From NCBI RefSeq assembly GCF_002176815.1, contig NZ_CP021648.1, positions 62,001-126,000 of the forward strand: a DNA stretch of 64,000 nucleotides, in the 5' to 3' direction. A program made the position numbers and the translations under genes. Numbering within the stretch: the stretch's first letter is position 1; each line of letters starts with the position of its first letter. The notes under the pieces are model-generated. The model had not been told where the DNA came from, searched no databases, and saw only the letters and a list, made by a program, of their open reading frames with translations. This document shows, one piece after another, positions 17,933 through 26,512 of this stretch. This stretch comes from Acidovorax sp. T1. Its GTDB lineage: Bacteria > Pseudomonadota > Gammaproteobacteria > Burkholderiales > Burkholderiaceae_C.

Positions 17933-18079
17933 TTAAGCCATGTTCACGGCAATGAAAGCCAGCAGAAAAATCATGATGGCACCCACCACAGGCAGCACCA
18001 CGGGAATCAGCGGGACAACGTTTTCCACGGCGTCGGCGGTGTGCGCTTCGGGGGCGTGCGAGGTGGTGTGGTCAGACAT
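17933..18079 (-). CDS. 48-residue single-helix membrane protein
   Basis: Short reading frame with GGAG seven bases before ATG 18079 and its own terminator at 17887-17910, so it is very probably expressed. Residues 1-18 are polar and His/Glu-rich (SDHTTSHAPEAHTADA). Residues 22-46 form one hydrophobic helix (VPLIPVVLPVVGAIMIFLLA). I do not recognise a family. It resembles small respiratory-chain or transporter accessory subunits in design, but nothing nearby supports a partner. Confidence 0.75.
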   Translation of the reverse strand: MSDHTTSHAPEAHTADAVENVVPLIPVVLPVVGAIMIFLLAFIAVNMA

Positions 18080-18154
18080 GGCAAGGGCTCCAAAGGGCGT
18101 GAAACTGGCGCAATTCTAGCTGCTGCACTGCAGGGTGGTGCACGCACCGGGGGC

Positions 18155-19354
18155 TTACATCAGCGCCGCCTCCATGCCGGCGCCACGCAATGCCTCCAGC
18201 ACCTGGGCCACATGGGGCTGGCCGCGCGTTTGCAGCACCAGTTCGATCTCCACATTCTGCGCGGCCAGCATGGTGAAGGCGCGCTGGTGGTGCACTTCTT
18301 CGATGTTGGCCCCCGCGTCGGCCACGGTGGCGGTGATGCGCGCCAGCACACCCGGGATATCGCGTGCGCTGACCTTGATGCGCGCCAGCCGGCCCGAGCG
18401 CACCATGCCGCGCTCGATGATGGCGGCCAGCAGCAGCGGGTCGATGTTGCCGCCGCACAGCACCAGCCCCACCTTCTTGCCGGCAAAGCGCTCGGGGTAG
18501 CGCAGCAGCGCGGCCAGGCCTGCGGCGCCCGCGCCTTCGACCAGGGTTTTTTCGATCTCCAGCAGCATCAGCACGGCCTGCTCGATGTCGCCCTCGTCCA
18601 CCAGCACCAGGTCGTCCACCAGGCGCTTGACGATTTCCTGCGTCAGGGTGCCGGGCGTGCCCACGGCAATGCCCTCGGCGATGGTGGACGTGCCCTGCGG
18701 GTGGTGCGTGCCCTGGATGGCATTCACCATCGCCGGAAAGCGCGAAGTCTGCACGCCAATGATCTCGATGCCCGGGCGCAGCGCCTTGGCCGCCGTGGCC
18801 ACGCCGGCAATCAGCCCGCCCCCGCCCACGGCGATGACGAGGGTGTCCAGGTCGGGCACGGCCTGCAGCATCTCCAGCGCCAGCGTGCCCTGGCCGGCGG
18901 CCACGGCTGCGTCATCGTAGGGGTGGACGAACACCAGCCCCTCGGCATCTGCCAGGTGGTAGGCATGGGCGCGCGCCTCTTCCAGCGTGTCGCCATGCAG
19001 CACCACCTCGGCGCCAAAGCCGCGCGTGCGCTCCACCTTCACGCCGGGCGTGAAGCGCGGCATCACGATCACGGCGCGCAGCCCCAGGCGCTGCGCGTGG
19101 TAGGCCACGCCCTGCGCATGGTTGCCGGCGCTCATGGCCACCACGCCCCGGGCGCGCTCGGCCGGCGTGAGCAGGGTGAGCTTGTTGCAGGCGCCGCGCT
19201 CCTTGAAGGAGGCAGTGAACTGCAGGTTCTCGAATTTCAGAAAAACCTGGGCGCCGACGATGTCCGACAGCGTGCGCGATTCGACGCATGGCGTATCGAG
19301 CACCTGGCCCTGCAGCCGGGTGGCCGCATCGCGAATGTCTTGAATGGAAAGCAT
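18155..19354 (-). CDS. ilvA: Threonine ammonia-lyase
   Basis: 399 residues from ATG 19354. It deaminates threonine to 2-oxobutyrate using pyridoxal phosphate. Lys51 in SFKERGA is the cofactor lysine, GGGGLIAG (about 180) binds phosphate, and a single C-terminal ACT domain occupies about 325-399. This is the short form with one ACT domain, as in catabolic/anabolic enzymes of about 400 residues; biosynthetic E. coli IlvA is longer. The feedback ligand is unknown. Confidence 0.94.
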   Translation of the reverse strand: MLSIQDIRDAATRLQGQVLDTPCVESRTLSDIVGAQVFLKFENLQFTASFKERGACNKLTLLTPAERARGVVAMSAGNHAQGVAYHAQRLGLRAVIVMPRFTPGVKVERTRGFGAEVVLHGDTLEEARAHAYHLADAEGLVFVHPYDDAAVAAGQGTLALEMLQAVPDLDTLVIAVGGGGLIAGVATAAKALRPGIEIIGVQTSRFPAMVNAIQGTHHPQGTSTIAEGIAVGTPGTLTQEIVKRLVDDLVLVDEGDIEQAVLMLLEIEKTLVEGAGAAGLAALLRYPERFAGKKVGLVLCGGNIDPLLLAAIIERGMVRSGRLARIKVSARDIPGVLARITATVADAGANIEEVHHQRAFTMLAAQNVEIELVLQTRGQPHVAQVLEALRGAGMEAALM

Positions 19355-19387
19355 GACCGTGATTGTGGGGCAGCAGCGCACAACGCT

Positions 19388-19451
19388 AAAAAACTACTCT
19401 ATTGATAGCTGCATGCGCTTATGGATAAAGCGCTTGCGGTCGATTGAGCCT
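19388..19451 (+). repeat. R1 intergenic repeat
   Basis: Reads ATTGATAGCTGC, GCGCTTATGGATAAAGCGCTT, then an ATTGAGCC tail, upstream of the ilvA start. It is one of two R1 copies that bracket a long inverted repeat. Confidence 0.7.
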
Positions 19452-19455
19452 GATT

Positions 19456-19564
19456 GGCGACATACCTTAGACCAACCCCGTACGCGCTGAGCTGTCCAAG
19501 CCAGGGCGCCCCTTGCAAACAGCCCTTCGACAGCTCAGGGCGAACGGGGTTTGAGATATGTCGC
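19456..19564. repeat. Long imperfect inverted repeat
   Basis: Outer arms GCGACATA / TATGTCGC and inner arms 19476-19496 and 19529-19549 (CCCCGT..CGC.CTGAGCTGTC on each strand, two mismatches in 21). The spacer is about 32 bases. It could fold into a large hairpin. It resembles the scattered CTTCGACAGCTCAG-type repeats of proteobacterial genomes. It sits between two R1 copies. Confidence 0.65.
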
Positions 19565-19573
19565 GTTTCAGGT

Positions 19574-19627
19574 AAAAATGGCTTCTAGCGCTTGTGCAGC
19601 AAGCGTTGGAAGCTCACATTTTGATAG
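19574..19627 (-). repeat. R1 intergenic repeat
   Basis: On the minus strand: a T/A-rich end with TATCAAAA, AGCTTCCAACGCTTGC, CAAGCGCTAGAAGCC, TTTTT. It lies downstream of the lipoprotein gene that ends at 19662. Confidence 0.65.
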
Positions 19628-19661
19628 TGAATCTGCCGGGCACCGTCGATCACTGCCGGCC

Positions 19662-20354
19662 TTAGCGCAACACCCTGCAGTTGCCGAATTCGCAGCGGAT
19701 CGCCAGCGCATCGCCGTTGGCGCAGGCCACGCTGTAGGTCTCGAACCCAGGCCCCTTGGCCGCCAGCGAGGCCACGGGCTGCTCGCTGCACGACTGGCTG
19801 CGCGCCAGGCGCTCGGCGCTGAAGGCGTCGGTGCCGATCAGGCGGGGCGGTGCCGGCGCTGCGGTGGGCGCGGGGCGCCATGGCATCGGCCGGGGCATGG
19901 CAGCCACCGGGCCGTAGCCCCTGGCCACCATGCAGGCTGCTTCGGTGCGCTGGCGCCGCTCCAGCGCCTGCAGCCCCTGCGTGGCACCCAGCACGCCACC
20001 CACGGCGGCCCAGTCGCGCACCGTGTCGTGCCCGTAGCCCAAGCCCCACACCAGCGCAGCTGTCACGAGCGCACCTTGCACCAGGCCGTCCAGCGTTTCG
20101 GCCACTACGCCCACCTGGGTAGCGTGCTGGCGGCAAGTGGCCAGGTCGGCGCTGTAGCGAGCGCTGGCAGTGTCGTCGGGCGCCAGTTGCGCCGGCAGGT
20201 CTGGGCCGTGCGCGGCGCAGCCTGCGAGCACCAGGGCGATCAGGCCGGCGCACAGCCGTTGCGGCAGCGCTTGCAGGGCGTGCTTGCCGCCCCGGCCGAG
20301 GCCCATCGCGGCGGCGATGGCGGTCGTGGTGCGGGGGCGGCGTGTGGTGGTCAT
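19662..20354 (-). CDS. Putative lipoprotein
   Basis: 230 residues from ATG 20354 (a shorter start 19 residues on, at MGLGRGG, is possible). The signal sequence ends in the lipobox LVLAGC, so the mature protein is predicted to be lipid-anchored. A Gly-rich segment in the middle (ALVTAALVWGLGYGHDTVRDWAAVGGVLGATQ) resembles a glycine-zipper motif that may insert in the outer membrane. A Pro/Ala-rich linker precedes a C-terminal Cys-containing domain (CSEQPV, CANGDALAIRCEFGNC). No specific family recognised. Confidence 0.75.
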   Translation of the reverse strand: MTTTRRPRTTTAIAAAMGLGRGGKHALQALPQRLCAGLIALVLAGCAAHGPDLPAQLAPDDTASARYSADLATCRQHATQVGVVAETLDGLVQGALVTAALVWGLGYGHDTVRDWAAVGGVLGATQGLQALERRQRTEAACMVARGYGPVAAMPRPMPWRPAPTAAPAPPRLIGTDAFSAERLARSQSCSEQPVASLAAKGPGFETYSVACANGDALAIRCEFGNCRVLR

Positions 20355-20419
20355 GTCGTATTGGAACGCCAGGTTAGCGCGGTGGGTGGGCGCATCCATA
20401 GGCCGTTTCCAGGAGGAAG

Positions 20420-20720
20420 AATGTACCAGCGCCGCAACTCGGGATCGATTTTGGCGGCGTGCATGACGCTCTAAGTCAAACCGTGAATCTGGATACGCTG
20501 AGGGCCGGCAAGCCAACTGGCGATCACAGCTTCGCTTTCTTTTTCGCTGAACGGCACACCACGCAGTCCAATTTGCTGATCACGACATCGCTGGTTTTGA
20601 GAGACCCACCCAACGCAGTATCCGAGCCAGGGTCCATCGCCTTGATCGGCCTTTCACTGGTGGGCTTGGCTGTGGCTCGCCGCCGCAAAGCGGCCTGCTT
20701 CAGAGGTGAAAATGAGAAAT
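20420..20720 (+). pseudogene. 3' fragment of a fibro-slime / PEP-CTERM secreted protein gene
   Basis: In the plus frame from about 20441 the translation gives IDFGGVHDALSQTVNLDTL and then FAFFFAERHTTQSN, the conserved end of the fibro-slime (PA14-like) domain. A PEP-CTERM-type sorting signal follows: SEPGSIALIGLSLVGLAVA and an RRRKAA basic tail. Signal peptide, N-terminal domain and start codon are absent, and no stop follows the basic tail (it reads through into KAACFRGE...). PEP-CTERM proteins depend on an exosortase, and none is in the window. I read this as a decayed remnant left by a deletion or rearrangement. Confidence 0.7.
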
Positions 20721-20755
20721 CTGGAGGTGAGCTAAAGCACATGTGGAGACGCAAG

Positions 20756-21640
20756 TCATACTGCCCTGTTCTGTTGCTCCTGCAAGTATTCAATCAGGCG
20801 GCGCACGCGCAGCGGCATGTGGCGTGTGGCCGGAAAGACCAGATAAAAAATGCTCTCATCGGTGGACGTCCAGTCGGGCAGGACTCGCACCAGACGGCCG
20901 CTTTCAACGTGGCCCGCTGCGTAATACGCCGGCACGCTGACAATCCCCAGGCCATCCAGTGCCGCCTGTATGGCCGCGGCGCCGCTGTTACTCGAAAAGC
21001 GCCCGGCCGGCTTGACGCCGCTGCGGCGCTTGCCCTTGCTGAATTCCCACGGCCTGCTGCCCAGCGACAAACACTGCTCGGGGGGCAGGTCGGCCGGAGA
21101 ATCAATGTCCGGCAACGACTGCAACATTTTCGGACTTGCCAGTACATGCATAGGCAGCGAGAGCAGGCGTGTGGCAACGAGTGAACTGCTACTTTGCAGA
21201 GGCCCCATGCGCACCGCGAGGTGGAAACCTTCCGCCAGCAGATCGACATTGCGTGCCGAAACATCGATATCCAGTTGCACCTGAGGATGCTCCACGCAAA
21301 AACGGGTGAGCAAAGGCACCAGCTCGTCTTCCGCAAACTTTCCAGCAAGGCTGATGCGAAGGTTGCCTTCGATGGCTTCGTGCGTTGCCAGCAAGGTGTC
21401 CTGTGCACCCAGCAATTCCTGGATCAGCGGTTGGCTGATATCGAACAGCCGACGACCGGGCTGCGTCAACTGCATCTGCCGGGTGGTGCGGATAAACAGT
21501 TGTGTCGCAAGTCGACTTTCGAGGCCGGCGATCTGCCGGCTGATGTGCGAAACCGATACCCCGAGCTGGCGCGCCGCCGCGGTAAAGGTTCCGCAATCGA
21601 CGACCGCAACGAATTCCAGCAGACCTTCGAGAGAGTGCAT
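20756..21640 (-). CDS. LysR family transcription regulator
   Basis: 294 residues; helix-turn-helix FTAAARQLGVSVSHISRQIAGLESRL at about 18-45, and a LysR effector domain with the GFHLAVRMGPL segment typical of the DsdC/AaeR-like branch. It is divergent from an MFS exporter + SDR pair that it probably controls. The dyad TTGCA-AAAC-TGCAA lies just before its start codon. Confidence 0.9.
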   Translation of the reverse strand: MHSLEGLLEFVAVVDCGTFTAAARQLGVSVSHISRQIAGLESRLATQLFIRTTRQMQLTQPGRRLFDISQPLIQELLGAQDTLLATHEAIEGNLRISLAGKFAEDELVPLLTRFCVEHPQVQLDIDVSARNVDLLAEGFHLAVRMGPLQSSSSLVATRLLSLPMHVLASPKMLQSLPDIDSPADLPPEQCLSLGSRPWEFSKGKRRSGVKPAGRFSSNSGAAAIQAALDGLGIVSVPAYYAAGHVESGRLVRVLPDWTSTDESIFYLVFPATRHMPLRVRRLIEYLQEQQNRAV

Positions 21641-21642
21641 TT

Positions 21643-21656
21643 TTGCAAAACTGCAA
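21643..21656. promoter_or_regulatory. Perfect dyad at the LysR start
   Basis: TTGCAAAACTGCAA: five-base arms around four bases, three bases upstream of the LysR start and 79 bases upstream of the MFS start. Suited to autoregulation. Confidence 0.4.
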
Positions 21657-21734
21657 TAGTGTTTGATTGAATTCGTGGATTATCAATGCTATGGCTGACA
21701 AATACCATGCAGGCTCGCATTCAGAAAGAGCCTC

Positions 21735-22931
21735 ATGTCCCCTGCATTACTCGCACTCAGTGCGTGCACCTTCGCCTTGGGTTTTGCCGAATTCGTTGCC
21801 GTCAGCCTCGTGCCATCCATCACGGCCAGCACGGGTATCTCTGTCGGATCGGTCGGCATGATGATCGGTATCTACGCCATCGGTGTGAGCATCGGCGCAC
21901 CCACGTTGAGCGCTCTCTTGGCCCGTGCACCGCGTCCCAGGGTGCTGGCCATCAGCATGCTGCTATTTGCTGCAGGCAACGCAACCACAGCGCTCACGTC
22001 GTCATTGCCGCTGCTGTGGGGCAGCCGGTTTTTGGCGGGTCTGATGCATGGTGTTGTGATTGCGCTGGCTGCATCCACCGCGGCTGTCACCGCAGGGCCC
22101 GAGCGCAGTGGCAACGCCATTGCGATGGTGTTTGGCGGCCTTACCCTGGCGCTGATATTGGGCGTTCCCTTGGGCACGCTAGCAGGCGGCTACTTCCGTT
22201 GGCAAGACGTGTTCATCGGCATCGCCGTGATCGGTGCATTGAGCGCAGCGGCATTGTTGCGGTTCACGCCGGTCGTCCAATCGGGGCACGATCCTGCGTC
22301 TACGACCGCCTCGGTAGGGGCCACGCTGGGAGATCGCGGCACTTTGCATCCCGTCTCTCTGACTGCCCTGGTCTACTGTGGCTCCTTTACGGGATTCACC
22401 TACATCTCCGTCCTGCTGGAAAAGGCGACAGGACTTGGTTCCGGCGGGGTGACTGGCATGTTTTTCCTGTATGGCGTCAGTGCTGCCGCGGGCAATGCGT
22501 TCGGGGGGCGATTCGTGGACCGGGTGGGCAGCCGGGCTGCGTCCTTGAGTGTGGTCATCGGCATATTCGTCGCACTGGCTGGCGCCTATGCTGGCGCGAC
22601 CTCGGCCGCGGCCATGGCTGTGGTGATGGTCATCTGGGGCCTCGCGTCTTTCGGAGCTGTTCCAGTACTGCAAAAGACCGTGCTGGTGGCCGCCCAACAC
22701 AACCCGCGGGGGAGCCCCGAATTGGCTTCGGGCATGAACATCGCCGCCTTCAACCTGGGTATCGCGGGCGGTTCACTCCTGGGCGGCTGGGCCAGCCATC
22801 ATGGTGCGCTGATGCCTATGGCCGTTGGCTTCGCACCCCTTATTTTCGCTGCCGTTCTGGCATTCCGGCTCGGCGTCAAACCCGCGTCACTGAATGCAGC
22901 CCAGCCCGTTTTTAGCAAACCAGGAGTATGA
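21735..22931 (+). CDS. Major facilitator superfamily exporter (DHA1 type)
   Basis: 398 residues, about twelve hydrophobic segments. It resembles the AraJ/NepI/YdhP branch of drug:H+ antiporter-1 proteins (FALGFAEFVAVSLVPSI, then GIYAIGVSIGAPTLSALLAR as motif A region). Probably an inner-membrane proton-driven exporter. The SDR gene begins 3 bases after its stop, using an AGGAG inside its last codons. Confidence 0.9.
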   Translation: MSPALLALSACTFALGFAEFVAVSLVPSITASTGISVGSVGMMIGIYAIGVSIGAPTLSALLARAPRPRVLAISMLLFAAGNATTALTSSLPLLWGSRFLAGLMHGVVIALAASTAAVTAGPERSGNAIAMVFGGLTLALILGVPLGTLAGGYFRWQDVFIGIAVIGALSAAALLRFTPVVQSGHDPASTTASVGATLGDRGTLHPVSLTALVYCGSFTGFTYISVLLEKATGLGSGGVTGMFFLYGVSAAAGNAFGGRFVDRVGSRAASLSVVIGIFVALAGAYAGATSAAAMAVVMVIWGLASFGAVPVLQKTVLVAAQHNPRGSPELASGMNIAAFNLGIAGGSLLGGWASHHGALMPMAVGFAPLIFAAVLAFRLGVKPASLNAAQPVFSKPGV

Positions 22932-22934
22932 AAA

Positions 22935-23651
22935 ATGAACATCCAAGATAAACACATTGTTATCGCTGGCGGCAGTTCCGGCATTGGCTTTGCGATTGCC
23001 CACCTCGCGTTGGCGCGGGGCGCCCGGGTCACCGTGCTGGGCCGGTCGCAAGAAAAGCTCGCGAAGGCCGGCAAGCGCCTCGCCGGTCAGGTGAATTTCG
23101 TCCAGATGGACATGGGCGATGCCGCTTCCGCCGAAGCGGGTTTCAAGCAAGTGGGCCTTTACGACTACTTTGTCTCCACCGCTGCCGACCTGACCTATGG
23201 CCCCCTGGCCACCATGCCGCGCGATGCCATCGACCGCATGCTGTCTGGCAAGTTCTGGGGGCCGATCCACTTGGTGCAGTTCGGCTTGTCGAACCTGCAG
23301 CCAGGCGGCTCGATCCTGCTGTTTTCTGGCCTGGCGGCGGATCGACCTGGGGCTGGCACCGCCATGGTGTCCGCACTGAATGCCGGCGTCGAAGGCCTGG
23401 TTCGCGCGCTTGCTGTCGAACTTGCGCCGGTGCGCGTCAATGGCATATCGCCGGGCGTGGTGGAAACCGAAGGGTGGGCCTTCATGGATGAAGCCAGCCG
23501 CAAGGCGTTCTTCGCCGATTTGGCGACCAAGCTGCCGGCAGGTCGGGTCGGGGCGCCGGATGATATAGCGGATGCGGCGTTGTTCGCGTTGACCAACCCT
23601 TACCTCACAGGGGAAGTGCTGCACGTGAATGGCGGCGGCAGTTTGGTATGA
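22935..23651 (+). CDS. Atypical short-chain dehydrogenase/reductase
   Basis: 238 residues. The cofactor motif is AGGSSGIG (11-18) and the C-terminal NGISPGVVET and TGEVLHVNGGG are standard. At the usual Y-x-x-x-K site it reads V145-x-x-x-N149 (AMVSALNAGVEGL), so both catalytic residues are missing. Such SDR relatives exist as a recognised divergent group whose chemistry is unclear. It is coupled to the MFS gene upstream. Confidence 0.87.
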   Translation: MNIQDKHIVIAGGSSGIGFAIAHLALARGARVTVLGRSQEKLAKAGKRLAGQVNFVQMDMGDAASAEAGFKQVGLYDYFVSTAADLTYGPLATMPRDAIDRMLSGKFWGPIHLVQFGLSNLQPGGSILLFSGLAADRPGAGTAMVSALNAGVEGLVRALAVELAPVRVNGISPGVVETEGWAFMDEASRKAFFADLATKLPAGRVGAPDDIADAALFALTNPYLTGEVLHVNGGGSLV

Positions 23652-23721
23652 GAAGGAGTGAACGCGAGAAGATCAAAGCACTTTGAAGTCTCCAGCGCGC
23701 CTCCGCGCGGACGATGCGGAC

Positions 23722-24570
23722 TCAACGCCGCACGCCCGTCACCGTGGTCGGTAGCGGCTCGCGCGCAGCCCGCCGGAAGACGGAGGGAGAAACGCCGGTA
23801 TGTTCCTTGAAAAATCTCGAAAAATTACCTGGCGCTGAAAACCCCAGGTCCAGGGCAACTTCGGTCAACGCGCGTCCCTCGGCGACCTGTCGCATGGCTT
23901 CTTCAACCCTGACTGCGCTCCAGAACACTTGCGGGGTAGTGTTCAGCTGATCGCGAAACAGGGTGAAAAAATGGGCGCGCGACAAGCCGACCTTGGCCGC
24001 GATGTCGTCCACCGCGATTTTTTCGGCGACATGAGCACGCATGTACGCGATCGCGTTGCGCACGCGATGGTCCAGCGACAGGCCCACACTGGCCCGTGCG
24101 TTGGTGGATTGCCCGCTGGACGCATCAATGGCGGCCTCCAGCAGCCGCTCAACTTCGTCATCAATGGCCGTCTGCGCTTCGTGTGCTGACAGGATGAGAT
24201 CGAGGATGCGCCAGCACGACTGGCGCAGCGCCGCATCGATGGGGATGCGGGGCGAAGGAAACCGCAAGGTCCGACCTCGGGCTTGTTCACGGTCCTCCAG
24301 CCATTGCCTCGAGAGCATGAAGGCCAGGAAAAGGCACGAGCCGCTGTCGTCCAGCACCGTCATGTCGTGCGATTCAAACGTGTTCACCCCCAGCGCCACG
24401 TTCTCGCTGTATTCCACCACTTGCGCTCCCACGCGGGCGTTGGCGCGCGCACCACCCAGCCAGAACGCCATCTGCGTTTCAGAGTGTGCATGCGCGACCA
24501 GATTGGCGCGCACTTCCAGAACGATGGCGGTACCGAAGGCGCCTTCATGCAGTGCGTAGGCCTCTGCCAT
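23722..24570 (-). CDS. AraC family transcription regulator
   Basis: 282 residues. N-terminal cupin-like sensing domain with HAHSETQMAFWLGG; the two C-terminal helix-turn-helix units span about 175-270 (AAKVGLSRAHFFTLFRDQL; TEVALDLGFSAPGNFSRFFKEHTG). Divergent from the FAH/hydrolase/amidohydrolase operon, which it most likely controls. An 8-base inverted repeat (GTTCATCG / CGATGAAC) lies between them. Confidence 0.92.
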   Translation of the reverse strand: MAEAYALHEGAFGTAIVLEVRANLVAHAHSETQMAFWLGGARANARVGAQVVEYSENVALGVNTFESHDMTVLDDSGSCLFLAFMLSRQWLEDREQARGRTLRFPSPRIPIDAALRQSCWRILDLILSAHEAQTAIDDEVERLLEAAIDASSGQSTNARASVGLSLDHRVRNAIAYMRAHVAEKIAVDDIAAKVGLSRAHFFTLFRDQLNTTPQVFWSAVRVEEAMRQVAEGRALTEVALDLGFSAPGNFSRFFKEHTGVSPSVFRRAAREPLPTTVTGVRR

Positions 24571-24652
24571 GTTGTGAACTCCTGACTGTCGAACGAGGGC
24601 AATTGTTGCTGTCGTCAGGGCTTGGAAATACCTCGGTCCGGGAAAGTCCCTA

Positions 24653-24690
24653 GTTCATCGCCAGACTGTTTGATACGCCGCCCGATGAAC
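24653..24690. promoter_or_regulatory. Inverted repeat between the AraC gene and the FAH operon
   Basis: GTTCATCG (24653-24660) and CGATGAAC (24683-24690), 22-base spacer, in a 225-base divergent region. Candidate binding site for the AraC-type regulator. Confidence 0.35.
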
Positions 24691-24795
24691 CGATAAGCGC
24701 CAGCGGGGCAGCGTGCATACAGTCAATTCCACTGCGCAGCGCGACGCTTTTGCACCGCGAGACAAGAGCAGATTGCAACTTACCGGAGCCCCTTC

Positions 24796-25665
24796 ATGCG
24801 AATCGCAACATATCTCCACGCTGGCCAGCGCCAGGTGGGCCTCGTGTCCGCCGACGGCTTGCACGTCACCCGACTCGATCTGACAGCAGATCAGAGCGAA
24901 AAAGGTGCCCTGAGCATCATTGAGACGCTGGCCCAAGGCGGCAAGATGCCAGCTTCACTGGGCGAGCCAGTCAAACTTGCCGACGTCGAACTGGAAGCGC
25001 CGCTGCCCAAGCCTCGGCGCAACATCTGGTGTGTCGGTCGCAACTACCACGCCCACGCCAAGGAGCTGTCGGCATCGGTTTTCAAGGACAACAACGCAAA
25101 AACTGACGAATGGCCCATCGTTTTTACAAAGGTGCCCGAGTGCGTGGTTGGCCCGCACGACGACGTGTCGGTGCCGAGCGAGATTTCCACGCAGATTGAC
25201 TACGAGGCCGAGCTGGCCGTGGTCATCAGCAAGGGCGGCAAGAACATCACGCGCGCAGCTGCGCTTGACCATGTATTTGGCTACACGGTCATCAACGATG
25301 TGACGGCGCGCGACGTGCAGATGCGCCACGGGCAATGGGACATGGGAAAGTCCTTCGACACCTTCTGCCCGATGGGGCCGTGGATCGTGACTGCCGACGA
25401 GTTTGACGGCACGAAGACGACCGTGCGCTGCTGGGTCAATGGCGAGTTGCGCCAGGACGGCCCGACGGACAACATGATTTTCGACATCCCGACGCTGATC
25501 GAAACCATCTCGCGGGGCATCACGCTGTATCCGGGCGACGTTATTGCCACGGGCACGCCCGCCGGCGTGGGCATGGGCATGAAGCCGCCCCGCTATCTGG
25601 CGGCCGGCGACGTGGTGCGCATCGAGATCGATGGCCTCGGCGCGATTGAAAACCGTTTCGTCTGA
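24796..25665 (+). CDS. Fumarylacetoacetate hydrolase family protein
   Basis: 289 residues. The FAH fold is recognised from NIWCVGRNYHAHAKEL, the metal ligands in DYEAELAVVI (Glu-x-Glu) and FGYTVINDVTARDVQ, SFDTFCPMGPWI, and ATGTPAGVGMG. Members hydrolyse, hydrate or decarboxylate beta-diketones and 2-oxo acids with Mg2+. First of a three-gene operon with an alpha/beta hydrolase (10-base gap) and an amidohydrolase, which suggests sequential ring or amide opening of an unknown substrate. Confidence 0.9.
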   Translation: MRIATYLHAGQRQVGLVSADGLHVTRLDLTADQSEKGALSIIETLAQGGKMPASLGEPVKLADVELEAPLPKPRRNIWCVGRNYHAHAKELSASVFKDNNAKTDEWPIVFTKVPECVVGPHDDVSVPSEISTQIDYEAELAVVISKGGKNITRAAALDHVFGYTVINDVTARDVQMRHGQWDMGKSFDTFCPMGPWIVTADEFDGTKTTVRCWVNGELRQDGPTDNMIFDIPTLIETISRGITLYPGDVIATGTPAGVGMGMKPPRYLAAGDVVRIEIDGLGAIENRFV

Positions 25666-25675
25666 GGGTTTGAAA

Positions 25676-26458
25676 ATGACGACCCAACTACTGAACGGCC
25701 TGGCGGTCGAGATCGAAGGCGAGGGCGAAGCCCTGCTGTGCATTCACGGCCTGGGCGGCTCGTCGAACACCTGGACGCCGCTGCTGCCCGCACTCACCGG
25801 CTTCAAGGTGATTCGGCCTGACTTGCCGGGCAGCGCCCGTTCCAGCCTGCCATCGCAGCCGCTTTCCATCGAGCGGTATGTAGATTCGCTCGAAGCCTTG
25901 CTGGCCAGCCTGGGCGTGGAGTCGGTGCATGTCGTGGCCCATTCCATGGGAACTATCGTGGCGCAGCACCTGGCGGTGCGCAATCCCGGCAAGGTCAGGT
26001 CGCTGGCACTGTTCGGTCCTCTGGTCGCGCCGCCCGAGGCCGGCCGTCCCGGCGTCCTTGCCCGTGCAGAACTGGCGCGGGGTGGTGTGGCCAGCCTGCA
26101 GGAGATCGCCGACGCCATCGTCAAGGGTGCGACGAGCCGGGAAACCAAGGAGTTGCAACCGGCCGTGTTGGCGCTGGTGCGCGAAAGCGTGATGCGCCAG
26201 TCACCGGAAGGTTATGCGCAAAGCTGCGAAGCGCTCGCGGGTGCCCAGGCGGCCGAGATTGAGCGCATTGCTGTCCCTGTGTTGCTTTTGACAGGCGACC
26301 AAGACGGCGTGGCCCTGCCGGCGACCGTGGCGGCCATGGCCGCACGCATCGCGGGCTGTCGCCAGGTTGTTTTGGAAGGCTGCGGCCACTGGGCCACCTA
26401 CGAGCAGCCGCAACGCTGCGTGCAGGAACTCGAACAGTTCTACGCATCGATCCGCTGA
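25676..26458 (+). CDS. Alpha/beta hydrolase
   Basis: 260 residues from ATG 25676. Complete catalytic triad: nucleophile elbow AHSMG, acid in TGDQDGVALP, histidine in CGHWATYEQP; oxyanion HGLGGSS. Close in style to 3-oxoadipate enol-lactonase and meta-cleavage product hydrolases, so it probably acts on a lactone, ester or C-C bond in the pathway of its operon. Confidence 0.9.
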   Translation: MTTQLLNGLAVEIEGEGEALLCIHGLGGSSNTWTPLLPALTGFKVIRPDLPGSARSSLPSQPLSIERYVDSLEALLASLGVESVHVVAHSMGTIVAQHLAVRNPGKVRSLALFGPLVAPPEAGRPGVLARAELARGGVASLQEIADAIVKGATSRETKELQPAVLALVRESVMRQSPEGYAQSCEALAGAQAAEIERIAVPVLLLTGDQDGVALPATVAAMAARIAGCRQVVLEGCGHWATYEQPQRCVQELEQFYASIR

Positions 26459-26512
26459 GTTTCACCCTTCATCAACCCATTACCGGCCACCACAGGACCG
26501 GAGGAGATAAAC

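Noticed and set aside
16994..19405. 803-codon plus-strand open frame across queC, the small gene and ilvA
   Set aside because: Spans three well-supported minus-strand genes and two terminators; no motif in the translation.
20756..23651. LysR-MFS-SDR block as a mobile resistance cassette
   Set aside because: No integrase, recombination site or flanking repeats; only the neighbouring gene relic hints at rearrangement.
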